From Pseudomonadota bacterium (GTDB lineage Bacteria; Myxococcota; Polyangia; Polyangiales; Polyangiaceae): a stretch of DNA of 8,578 nt. Numbering within the stretch: position 1 is the first letter of the stretch; the number at the start of each line of letters is the position of its first letter. Below are positions 1 through 6,380 of the stretch, piece by piece. Under the pieces are notes generated by a model. That model saw only the letters and a program-made list of their open reading frames with translations, had not been told where the DNA came from and made no database searches. The stretch lies in NCBI GenBank assembly GCA_023419055.1, contig JAEZYO010000156.1, positions 1-8,578 on the forward strand. The letters are read 5' to 3'. The position numbers were made by a program, and so were the translations under genes.

Positions 1-838
1 CGAGGCCGATGAGCGCCGCCATGGGTGCCCAGAGCGGAGGCTCGATCCCGAACACGCGAGCGCGCGCGGTCAGAGCTTGCCGGAGGCTCGGGGTCTCCCC
101 GGGCCGAGGGGCGAGGCGTGCTTCCGCCGCTGCCCCCGGTGTGGCCAGGAGCGGCGTCGACGGTGGGGCGACCGGCGCTTCCGGGACGTAGGGTGGGGGC
201 GCGGCCATCGCCGGAGCCGGCACGGCGACGGGCGGAGGCATCGGTGCGGGCATCCGCGCCGGCAAGGCTGCCGGCATGACCATGGTCGGAGCCGTCGGGA
301 GCGGCGGCGTGGAGCGTCGAGGGGGCGAGCTCGCCAACGCTGCGAGAATGTCGTCACTGGGAGGCGACGTCATCGGCTGCGGGGCGAGCTCGACGGGCTT
401 CTCGGGGACCGAGTTGTTTTCGGCGACCTTCTCGTAAACGTGACTGGTCTCGACGGCAGGCTCCGGGATCGCTGCCGGAACGACGGGGGCGATGGAGCGC
501 TTCGGTGGCGCTGCAGGCGGCGGCGGGAAAGCGGGCTTCGCGACGCCGGAGCGAACGAGCACCGGACTCCGTGTCTCGGCGGCGGCAGGGCGCGCGACGG
601 ACGGAGGCGCGACTCCCAGCATGGTCATGCTTCCGCGCGGAGCAGGCTTGGGCGGTCGAGGCGCAGCGGGAGCTGGCCCGACCTGATCGACTCGAGTCCT
701 CGCCGGTTCGCGTTCAGGGGCCGAGACGGGCGGCTCGTTCGATGCAGCCGGAGGTACCGTCGACCAACCCGTGTCCACGGGCAGCGTTTCGTCCAGGTTC
801 GGCGAAGGGTGATCGCCGGATGGCGTGCGTGGGGCCAT
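1..838 (-). CDS. Pro/Ala-rich protein, 5' part, probably membrane-anchored (runs off left edge)
   Basis: The minus-strand frame from the ATG at 838-836 stays open for 279 codons to the window edge, so the gene is incomplete at its 3' end. A GGAGG ribosome site lies only 2 bases upstream of the ATG, a tight spacing; an in-frame TTG nine bases earlier is an alternative start. The N-terminus reads MAPRTPSGDHPSPNLDETL. Residues 20-260 are low-complexity, dominated by Pro and Ala, with short hydrophobic islands such as SMTMLGVAPP (70-79) and APTMVMPAALPA (184-195). At the edge, GIEPPLWAPMAALIGL looks like the start of a transmembrane helix. I infer a cytoplasmic disordered N-terminal arm before a membrane anchor, with any functional domain outside the window. 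The family is not recognised. The opposite strand is also open here, but its product is an implausible Arg-rich chain, so the minus strand is preferred. Confidence 0.6.
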   Translation of the reverse strand, partial: MAPRTPSGDHPSPNLDETLPVDTGWSTVPPAASNEPPVSAPEREPARTRVDQVGPAPAAPRPPKPAPRGSMTMLGVAPPSVARPAAAETRSPVLVRSGVAKPAFPPPPAAPPKRSIAPVVPAAIPEPAVETSHVYEKVAENNSVPEKPVELAPQPMTSPPSDDILAALASSPPRRSTPPLPTAPTMVMPAALPARMPAPMPPPVAVPAPAMAAPPPYVPEAPVAPPSTPLLATPGAAAEARLAPRPGETPSLRQALTARARVFGIEPPLWAPMAALIGL

Positions 839-962
839 TTCCTCCAAGGCTACACGAGCGTCGTTTTGCGAACCAGGAGGCGCTCTCCACACCCTGGAGG
901 ACAAGCAGCGCGCTGGTGCGACGGAAGTTCACGAGGCGCCGATCTCTTACATGAGAGCGTTT

Positions 963-1301
963 TCACGATGAGCTGCACGTCGACTCGCGGCTGTTGTCCT
1001 CGACCGCAACCTTTCATCGACCACCACGCCGTGGCTCTTCAATTTGCGCGAGCATCGCGTCCAGGTCGCGGACCCGGAAATTGATCATGAACGTCGCCTG
1101 GCTCGGCGCGAAGTAGTTCCTCTCTTCGGAGAACGGGCTCCAGACGGTCATAGCCGTGCCTGCGCGCGGATCGTCCTGCCAGCGGAAGATCGCGCTGAAT
1201 TCCGTGCAGTCGATGCCGAGGTGCTCCCTGTACCAGGCGAGCAACTGCTTCGGGTTCTTGGCCTTGAAGAAGATCCCGCCGATGCCGGTGACGCGTTCCA
1301 T
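963..1301 (-). pseudogene. VOC (glyoxalase/bleomycin-resistance fold) family gene, frameshifted and C-terminally truncated
   Basis: The frame from the ATG at 1301-1299 begins MERVTGIGGIFFKAKNPKQL and continues with the AWYREHLGID helix, FRWQDDP, TVWSPF, YFAPS and FMINFRVRDLDAMLAQ, a clear vicinal-oxygen-chelate N-terminal module and domain linker. After residue 85 the frame becomes EEPRRGGR and stops at 1014. Removing one A from the AAA run at 1045-1043 restores LKSHGVVVDE, which fits the family. Adding one A to the run at 1014-1012 returns to the original frame as KVAVEDNS, and the next in-frame stop is at 965-963. The expected ending (GRFGW, DPEGN, ELW, carrying a metal-ligand Glu) is absent downstream in every minus frame I read. 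VOC proteins of this type are about 120 residues. An in-frame extension upstream to 1514 is Arg/Pro-rich and not VOC-like. No strong ribosome site precedes 1301. I judge it a decayed gene. Confidence 0.65.
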
Positions 1302-1420
1302 GGTCGGCGGACGTTGACCCCACGCGTCCGTGCGAAGCAACGGACCGTGGATGCCTTCGCTCGCGCGACGCAGGCGTGGCTGACGAAGCTCGGCGATGGC
1401 GGTCGCACGCCTGTACTCGA

Positions 1421-1456
1421 CGCTGCGAGAGGGGATGACAGATCCGTCGTCCCCCT
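1421..1456 (+). repeat. Imperfect hairpin repeat, copy 1
   Basis: GGGGATGAC (1431-1439) pairs with GTCGTCCCC (1446-1454) across a 6-base loop, with one T-G wobble and no mismatch. It is preceded by CGCTGCGAGA. A closely related hairpin in the same orientation, preceded by GCTGTGCGAGGA, lies at 3661-3696. This copy sits in the 264-bp spacer between the divergent VOC remnant and the Gly-rich lipoprotein gene, so it cannot be the terminator of either. I see no clear promoter in the spacer. A REP-like dispersed repeat or a regulatory RNA stem are both possible. Confidence 0.5.
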
Positions 1457-1565
1457 TACGCGGCAATGTTGTCGGCTCACTCGGCAATTCCTTCGCATCT
1501 AGAATCCCTGGCACCTCGGTTGCGGCCTGACCGGCCTCGTTCTCTCACCCAGAAAGCCACGGAAG

Positions 1566-2537
1566 ATGACCCTTGACGCCCTATCTCTCAGGTTGACGAC
1601 TGGCCTTGCGCTCGGAGTCGCCGCGCTGGCCATCGCCAGTTGCAGCGGCGACCAAGGATCGAGCACACCAGAGCCAGGAAACAGCGGGGGCGCTGCCGGC
1701 ACGGGCGGTTCCGGCACTGGCGGGTCCGGTTCTGGCACTGGCGGCTCGGGCACGGGCGGCTCCGGGACGGGAGGGCTCGCCACCGGTGGCTCAGGTGGTG
1801 TCACGGGCGCTGGCGGCTCGGGCATGGGCGGCGCTGGTGCAGGCGGTGTGAACGCCGGTGGCGCGTCGAGCGGCGGAGCCGCAGGCACGGGTGGCTCTTC
1901 GGACGGCAGCTCGGGCGCGGCTGGCGCTGCAGGTGCCGGGGGCGCTGGTGGCAATCTGCCTCCTACTGGCGAAAACTCCGTCGCTTACATCGGGTGCTCG
2001 ATGGCGAACAACATCGGCACTGGCTACAAGCGCGTGGGCGGCAAGATCATGTGGAACGCCGACAATTATCAAACCGGCGCCATGATCGTGCAGAACTGGA
2101 CGAACCCGAACAGCTCCTCCTGGCAACTCTTCGATCAGAAGATGCAGTCGATCGGCGGGAAGGACGTGGTCAAAGCCATCATGGTCCAGATCTGTATCGC
2201 CTCGCAAAAGGCGACCGATCAAGAGCTTCGGGACATGGTCGACGCTGCGCGGCAGCACGTCAACCCGGGCACGCACCTCTACATCGTGGGTCAGCCGGTC
2301 TACAACGAGGGCCACGAGTGCTTCATCGCCGGAACGGGCGGCGCCGATTGGACGGACATGAAGGCACAAGAGCTCGCCAATGACCCGACCATCAACGAGA
2401 ACATGACCTACCTCGGGAAGTTCATCCTCGATGACACCAAGGGCGAGGTCGCAGCCTCCGGCGACACCTGCCATGCGACGAGCCCCGTGGGTGAGGACTC
2501 GTTGGGCAACCAGGCGAAGGAGTACTGGGGCGGCTGA
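1566..2537 (+). CDS. Gly-rich lipoprotein with C-terminal SGNH/GDSL hydrolase-like domain
   Basis: The 323-residue protein starts with a lipoprotein signal peptide ending in the lipobox LAIASC (Cys26), so it should be lipid-anchored and face the periplasm or cell surface. Residues 38-130 are a Gly/Ser/Thr/Ala linker typical of large myxobacteria. The folded part, about 137-323, opens with AYIGCSMANNIGTGY, in which Ser145 sits where the GDS nucleophile of SGNH hydrolases lies, and closes with DTCHATSPVGEDSLGN, a DxxH-like motif (Asp300, His303). This arrangement suggests an esterase or acyl/acetyl-hydrolase acting on envelope or extracellular glycans. The middle SGNH blocks (Gly, Asn) are not clearly visible, so the family call is tentative and the substrate unknown. 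The weak GGAAG site directly before the ATG does not fix the start; the signal peptide supports it. The next gene begins 2 bp after the stop, indicating co-transcription. Confidence 0.85.
   Translation: MTLDALSLRLTTGLALGVAALAIASCSGDQGSSTPEPGNSGGAAGTGGSGTGGSGSGTGGSGTGGSGTGGLATGGSGGVTGAGGSGMGGAGAGGVNAGGASSGGAAGTGGSSDGSSGAAGAAGAGGAGGNLPPTGENSVAYIGCSMANNIGTGYKRVGGKIMWNADNYQTGAMIVQNWTNPNSSSWQLFDQKMQSIGGKDVVKAIMVQICIASQKATDQELRDMVDAARQHVNPGTHLYIVGQPVYNEGHECFIAGTGGADWTDMKAQELANDPTINENMTYLGKFILDDTKGEVAASGDTCHATSPVGEDSLGNQAKEYWGG
1677..1955 (+). repeat. Tandem degenerate repeat encoding the Gly-rich linker
   Basis: Short units built from GGCACGGGCGGCTC- and GGCACTGGCGG-type words recur through this stretch and encode GTGGSG-like units, later decaying to GGAGAGG and GGASSGG. 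The exact units are concentrated at 1695-1790. Such internal repeats are prone to slippage, so linker length probably varies between strains. The antisense frame is also open here and reads as Pro-rich (PEPPVPEPP), purely as a consequence of the Gly codons. Confidence 0.7.
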
Positions 2538-2539
2538 GC

Positions 2540-3613
2540 GTGGGACGGGCGATGCTCACGATCTCGCTCGGACTTCCTCACCGCAGGTTCGGCATTGCCT
2601 GCTGCCTCATCTTGCTCGCGGCAGGTTGTTCCTGCGACCGCGAGCCGAGCAGCTCGCCCGGCGAGCCGATCGCACGGGTGCAGAGCGGCGGCCTCGCTCG
2701 CACCTGGACCGGCAAGGCAGCAAGCTGCGCCGCTTTGACTTCGACCTGTGGCCCGGCGGCGAACGAGGGCTGCTGCAAGAGCTTGCTCGTCTCGGGCGGA
2801 ACGTTTGCTCGTAGCTACGACGGCGTGGACTACTTGGACCAGAAGTCACTCGCCACGGTGAGCGACTTCTACCTCGACCGGTACGAGATCACCGTCGGCC
2901 GGTTCCGGGCATTCGTGAACGCGGGCTTGGGCACGCAGCGGCGCCCTCCCGGAGAAGGTGAGGGCGCCCACCCGAAGATCCTGGGCTCGGGCTGGAACCC
3001 GGCCTGGAACCAACGGCTGCCGGCGAACACGGCTGCTTTGAAAATGGCGCTGAAGTGCTTCGTCCACGAGAGCTGGACGGACACGGCCGAAAGCAACGAG
3101 AACGAGCCGATCAACTGCCTCGACTGGTACACGGCCTTCGCCTTCTGCGCATGGGACGGGGGACGGCTGCCCACCGAGGCCGAGTGGAACTACGCGGCGT
3201 CCGGTGGCAGCGAGCAGCGGTATTACCCATGGTCGCAGCCCGCTACCTCCACGACCATCGACGACAGCTTCGCGGTTTATTGTGGCGGCGGCTGCAGCCT
3301 GGCGAATGTCGGCTCGAAATCGCCGAAGGGCGACGGGAAGTGGGGTCAAGCCGACCTCGGCGGCAACGCCTGGGAATGGACGCTCGACTGGGACCCGGTC
3401 CAGTACCCCCTGCCTTGCCACGACTGCGCAGTGGTCACCTCGGGCTCCTATCGAGCCTTCCGGAGCGGCAGCAACGACGATATCGCCCCGACCCTGCGCT
3501 CCGCCACCCGTCACGTTTATTACCCCGAGTACCGAGGCAACATCGGGGCGCGTTGCGCAAGAAGCGCGGTCTCTCCGGCGGCCGTGCCGGCGACTCAATC
3601 TGGAACTCGGTAG
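2540..3613 (+). CDS. FGE-sulfatase (SUMF1/EgtB/PvdO-type) domain lipoprotein lacking the FGE catalytic cysteines
   Basis: The 357-residue protein starts at GTG 2540; an in-frame ATG at 2552 is an equally good start. The signal peptide ends at lipobox LLAAGC (Cys30). A short Cys-rich segment (CGPAANEGCC) follows, then the FGE-sulfatase fold: VSDFYLDRYEITVGRFRAFV, NEPINCLDWYTAFAFC (about 187-202), GGRLPTEAEW (207-216), LGGNAWEW (273-280) and the closing GARCAR (336-341). In human SUMF1 the active-site cysteines lie in GSYMCHRSYC. The aligned segment here is GSYRAFRSGS (302-311), with Ala306 and Ser311 in their place. It is therefore unlikely to generate formylglycine. Members of this superfamily also include iron-dependent oxygenases and binding proteins. 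A role in envelope binding or modification, linked to the SGNH-like lipoprotein 2 bp upstream, is inference. No ribosome site is decisive. Confidence 0.88.
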   Translation: MGRAMLTISLGLPHRRFGIACCLILLAAGCSCDREPSSSPGEPIARVQSGGLARTWTGKAASCAALTSTCGPAANEGCCKSLLVSGGTFARSYDGVDYLDQKSLATVSDFYLDRYEITVGRFRAFVNAGLGTQRRPPGEGEGAHPKILGSGWNPAWNQRLPANTAALKMALKCFVHESWTDTAESNENEPINCLDWYTAFAFCAWDGGRLPTEAEWNYAASGGSEQRYYPWSQPATSTTIDDSFAVYCGGGCSLANVGSKSPKGDGKWGQADLGGNAWEWTLDWDPVQYPLPCHDCAVVTSGSYRAFRSGSNDDIAPTLRSATRHVYYPEYRGNIGARCARSAVSPAAVPATQSGTR

Positions 3614-3660
3614 CGTAACGCGGGCCGGCCTCGTCGTTCCGATGGCCGATGGTGTAGCGA

Positions 3661-3696
3661 GCTGTGCGAGGAGGGGATGACATCTTTGTCGCCCCC
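3661..3696 (+). repeat. Imperfect hairpin repeat, copy 2
   Basis: GGGGATGACA (3673-3682) pairs with TGTCGCCCCC (3687-3696) across a TCTT loop, with one mismatch and one wobble. It is preceded by GCTGTGCGAGGA, which matches the flank of copy 1 (1421-1456) apart from small indels. The two copies have the same orientation and bracket the two-gene lipoprotein unit. The loop sequence and closing bases differ while the stem is largely kept, which suggests the structure matters. It lies 47 bp after the FGE-domain stop and might add to termination, but no T-tract follows it directly. Confidence 0.5.
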
Positions 3697-3725
3697 GGCA
3701 GGCGACCCGTAGCGCCTATGATGCG

Positions 3726-3747
3726 AGCTACCCCGGAAGCTGTTTTT
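3726..3747 (+). terminator. Weak intrinsic-terminator-like hairpin with T-run
   Basis: AGCTAC (3726-3731) can pair with GAAGCT (3736-3741) around a CCCG loop, with one A-A mismatch, and is followed by G and five T residues (3743-3747). It lies between the FGE-domain gene and the HTH-like gene, where the upstream two-gene unit should end. The stem is short, so this is only a candidate. The run of five Ts is rare in such GC-rich DNA, which is the main reason to list it. Confidence 0.25.
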
Positions 3748-3769
3748 CGCGCCTTGTCGAGAGATTGGG

Positions 3770-4765
3770 ATGACTTTGGAACTTCTGATCCATTCGATCG
3801 TCCGCCAGACGACGATCCTGATCGCGCAGCTCGCGACGAGCGGCGGCGCGCGCGCACCGCTCGCCCAGGTGGCGGATCAGGTCTTCCTCGATCTGGTTCG
3901 GGAGCTCGAGCGGCAGGGGGTGAGCCGCAGGGTCAGCGCGGACATGTTCGGACTCGGGCTTCGCACGTACCAGCGGAAGATCCAGCGCCTCGGAGAGAGC
4001 CGCACGGATCGCGGTCGTTCGCTCTGGGAGGCGGTGCTCGAGTTCGTTCGCGGTCAACCGATCGTGACGCGCGCGAAGATATTGATTCGCTTCGCGAGTG
4101 ACGACGAGCCGCAGGTCCGCGGTGTCCTGCACGACCTCTGCGAGACGCGGCTGATCTTCTCGTCGGGAACCGGGCCGAGCACCGTCTACCGTGCGGCCTC
4201 CGAAGAAGAGCTGAAGGCCCTGCGCCAGATCCGACCGGAAGACGGGCTCGACGAGCTGATCTGGGCGTTGATTTATCAATCGGGGCCCATCACGGTCGAA
4301 GGGATCCTGGGAGACAGCGGCTTCGAGCCGCAGGAGATCGAGGAGGCGATCACTCGGCTCGTGTCGTCGGGATGTGTGGAGCGCTTCGAAGAGCGCGGGC
4401 AGGTGCTCTATCGCTCGAGCACCCTCGTCATTCCGCTGGGCGCACCTGCTGGCTGGGAGGCCGCCGTCTTCGATCACTACAAGGCCATGGTCAACACGAT
4501 CACGGCACGCTTGAGCGAGGACCGGAGCCTGCCCGGGCGAGTCGGCGGCAGCACCTTCACGGTCGAGGTCTGGGAGGGACACCCCTTCGCCGAAGAGGTC
4601 TTCGGCACGCTGGCGCGCCTCCGCGCCGAGCTCAGCGAGCAACGAGCCAAAGTCGAGCGCTTCAACGCCGAGCACGGAATACCGAACGACTACACGCGCG
4701 TGGTGATGTACGCGGGGCAGTGCTTGATCAGCGAGGGCTCCGCGGGGAATGAAGGACCGGCGTGA
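3770..4765 (+). CDS. Helix-turn-helix/winged-helix-like protein of a Polyangiales-type family
   Basis: This 331-residue protein has no signal peptide or membrane segment, so it is cytoplasmic. Residues 51-74 (VSRRVSADMFGLGLRTYQRK and the following turn) resemble a helix-turn-helix with a basic recognition helix. Segments 85-141 and 157-217 both have helical cores followed by short strands ending VYRA and LYRS, as in winged-helix domains. I infer tandem wHTH modules, an arrangement used in transcription or DNA-binding adaptors. Residues 225-331 are a distinct C-terminal region with a charged helix (LARLRAELSEQRAKVERF, 281-298). I do not know a defined biochemical role; similar proteins seem to recur in large myxobacterial genomes, which is from memory. 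The ribosome site is weak (GAGAG about 7 bases before the ATG). The next lipoprotein gene follows within 4 bp or overlaps, so the two are probably co-expressed. No enzyme motif is visible. Confidence 0.85.
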   Translation: MTLELLIHSIVRQTTILIAQLATSGGARAPLAQVADQVFLDLVRELERQGVSRRVSADMFGLGLRTYQRKIQRLGESRTDRGRSLWEAVLEFVRGQPIVTRAKILIRFASDDEPQVRGVLHDLCETRLIFSSGTGPSTVYRAASEEELKALRQIRPEDGLDELIWALIYQSGPITVEGILGDSGFEPQEIEEAITRLVSSGCVERFEERGQVLYRSSTLVIPLGAPAGWEAAVFDHYKAMVNTITARLSEDRSLPGRVGGSTFTVEVWEGHPFAEEVFGTLARLRAELSEQRAKVERFNAEHGIPNDYTRVVMYAGQCLISEGSAGNEGPA

Positions 4766-4769
4766 GAGC

Positions 4770-5759
4770 ATGAAGACGTTACGCCTCCTGGTTTTGCTCG
4801 GTACCTTGGCGCTCGGAGCTTGCCGAGGTGGGGAAGCGGGCCCCACCGTCGGCAGCGAGACCCACTTCTTGAGCCGCTGCGTCGACGGCGACTCCTGCGG
4901 CGATGGGCTCGAGTGTTTGTGCGGCGTCTGCACCAGCGCGTGTTCGGACGCCAGCGATTGCAGAGGCCTCGCCGCGACGGCTGCCTGCCGGTCGGTCGAC
5001 GATCGCCCGTCCGACCTGTCCTGCAGCGAGGCTCTCGTCGAAGCCTCCTGCGAGGTTTCCTGTAACGACCAGGCCGACTGTGCGCCGCTCGGTGAGGGCT
5101 ACCGCTGCGATCGAGGTCTCTGCCGACAGCTTCCCGACGATTGCGAGACTGGTGTCGTCGCTGCCGCAGAGGTCGTGTTGCTCGGCGACCTGTTCCTCGC
5201 CGATAACGGTGAGATCACGGCCACGCTCGAAGGCCTCGCGCGCGACGCAGGTGCCCTCGGCGTCGAGGATCGCTACCGGGACTACTCGTCGACCCTGGTG
5301 ACACCCTTTGGTGGGGGCGACGATCCAGCGACTCAGTACGCGACCGCGCGCGCCGAAGGTGTGCCACGAGTCGTGATTCTGGATGCCGGCGGGGCGGACG
5401 CGCTGCTCACCTGTCCCGAGCCTCCGGCCGCGAGCTGTCCGGCGCTCGACAACGCGATCACGGCGACGAACGCGCTCTTGGAGCAGATGGCGAGCGACGG
5501 GGTGGAAGACATCCTGCTCTTTTTCTATCCCGATCCGGACGAGGCAACCCTCGGCGCCAAGTTCGACGTGCTCCGGCCGCTCCTGCAAGCGACCTGTGAG
5601 GCGAGCGCGACGCGCTGCCACTTTCTCGACCTACGTGCGACGTTCGAGGGGGAGGACGAGTACCTTCAGGAGGGCGGGATCCTCCCCACGGAGGCGGGCT
5701 CGGTGGCGGCGGCCAACGTGATCTGGGGCCTGATGCAAGCGGAGTGCATCGCGCAGTGA
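4770..5759 (+). CDS. Cys-rich lipoprotein with degenerate SGNH-like domain
   Basis: From the ATG at 4770 the 329-residue product begins MKTLRLLVLLGTLALGAC, an ideal lipoprotein signal with lipobox LGAC (Cys18). An in-frame ATG at 4749 adds seven residues and overlaps the previous gene by 17 bp; I prefer 4770 because of the compact signal peptide and the GTGAGAG site before it. Residues 37-125 hold 15 cysteines in repeats such as CGDGLECLCGVC and CNDQADC, suggesting a disulfide-rich, extracytoplasmic binding module. Residues 132-329 look like an SGNH fold: VVLLGDLF in the GDS position (Ser replaced by Leu), VVILDAGGADALL for the central strand, FFYPDPDE, and GGILPTEAGS where active enzymes carry DGxHPT. 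The nucleophile and the Asp/His pair are therefore missing, and it is probably a pseudo-hydrolase with a binding role. It is likely co-transcribed with the HTH-like gene just upstream. Confidence 0.85.
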   Translation: MKTLRLLVLLGTLALGACRGGEAGPTVGSETHFLSRCVDGDSCGDGLECLCGVCTSACSDASDCRGLAATAACRSVDDRPSDLSCSEALVEASCEVSCNDQADCAPLGEGYRCDRGLCRQLPDDCETGVVAAAEVVLLGDLFLADNGEITATLEGLARDAGALGVEDRYRDYSSTLVTPFGGGDDPATQYATARAEGVPRVVILDAGGADALLTCPEPPAASCPALDNAITATNALLEQMASDGVEDILLFFYPDPDEATLGAKFDVLRPLLQATCEASATRCHFLDLRATFEGEDEYLQEGGILPTEAGSVAAANVIWGLMQAECIAQ

Positions 5760-5796
5760 CCACTCGGAACCGCGGCAATCGGGCTCGCGGCACATC

Positions 5797-6372
5797 CTAT
5801 CTCGACGTGCGCGCACCCCACGTGCGGAGCACCCCCGCCGTCAGGCGCCGGAAGGTTCCGGCCAGCGCCTTCGCTTCGAGCTTGGACGGGCGATCGAGCC
5901 AGGTGGTGAGGAGCTCGACGAAGCCGCCCGCGATGTAGCGCGCCGCGAGCGGCCGCTCTTCGGCGGGGACTCCGAGGCTCGCGAGATCCGCTTCCACCAG
6001 CCGAATGACGACGTCACGAAATGCGCGCAGCACTTGGGGACCTCCCTTCTTGCCGACCAGGGCTCTGAAAAGACGCAGGTTCTCCTGCGCGTGCTCGACC
6101 AGCGCTTCGGCGAAGCCCAACGTGCCCGTGGCGCTCGCTCGGAGCTCGTCCATGTAGGCGTGCAGATCCTCGAGGCCGCTGAACAGGAGCTCTTCCTTGT
6201 CGGCGAAGTGCACGTAAAAGGTCGAGCGTCCGACGTCGGCTCGGTCGCACACGTCCTGGACGCTGACCTTGTCCCAGCCGCGTTCGAGGATGAGCGCGAT
6301 GAGCGCCTCGTGCAGCTGGCGGCGCGTGCGCCGGACGCGGCGGTCACCGGGCAAGTCTTTGCGGTGCTTCAT
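5797..6372 (-). CDS. TetR/AcrR-family transcriptional repressor
   Basis: The 191-residue protein has the usual TetR length. Residues 12-60 form the DNA-binding domain, with the helix-turn-helix VSVQDVCDRADVGRSTFYVH at 36-55, followed by FADKEELLFSGLEDL leading into the helical ligand-binding and dimerisation domain (about 75-185). The ATG at 6372 is preceded by AGAGG five bases upstream, which supports this start. It is divergent from the ABC exporter operon, and the spacer plus the exporter start contain inverted repeats that would suit a TetR dimer. The likely role is repression of the exporter, and of itself, until a small hydrophobic ligand, possibly the exported substrate, binds. The ligand cannot be read from sequence. 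It converges with the Cys-rich lipoprotein gene, leaving 37 bp between the stops with no convincing terminator. Confidence 0.93.
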   Translation of the reverse strand: MKHRKDLPGDRRVRRTRRQLHEALIALILERGWDKVSVQDVCDRADVGRSTFYVHFADKEELLFSGLEDLHAYMDELRASATGTLGFAEALVEHAQENLRLFRALVGKKGGPQVLRAFRDVVIRLVEADLASLGVPAEERPLAARYIAGGFVELLTTWLDRPSKLEAKALAGTFRRLTAGVLRTWGARTSR

Positions 6373-6380
6373 GGTGCCTC

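Noticed and set aside
77..1084. Long plus-strand open frame of 335 codons
   Set aside because: The product is an Arg-rich chain without recognisable domains and is antisense to the Pro-rich edge gene and the VOC remnant; it arises from high GC.
1302..1514. N-terminal extension of the VOC gene to an ATG at 1514
   Set aside because: The added 71 residues are Arg/Pro-rich, contain the hairpin repeat and do not match VOC proteins, which normally begin at the MERVTGIGGIFF segment.
1499..1954. Minus-strand Pro-rich frame (PEPPVPEPP type)
   Set aside because: It is the direct antisense of the Gly-rich linker codons of the lipoprotein gene.
2846..3598. Minus-strand frame of 250 codons
   Set aside because: It lies antisense to the well-supported FGE-domain gene and shows no family motif.
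3728..4933. Minus-strand frame of 401 codons, the longest complete open frame in the window
   Set aside because: It is antisense to the HTH-like gene, spans the junction to the next gene, and its product has no recognisable domain; the plus-strand protein has a coherent composition and start.
4779..5621. Minus-strand frame of 280 codons
   Set aside because: Antisense to the Cys-rich lipoprotein, whose lipobox and Cys pattern are convincing.
5770..5790. CCGCG...CGCGG hairpin between the convergent genes as a two-way terminator
   Set aside because: The stem has only five pairs with an 11-base loop and no T-tract on either strand.
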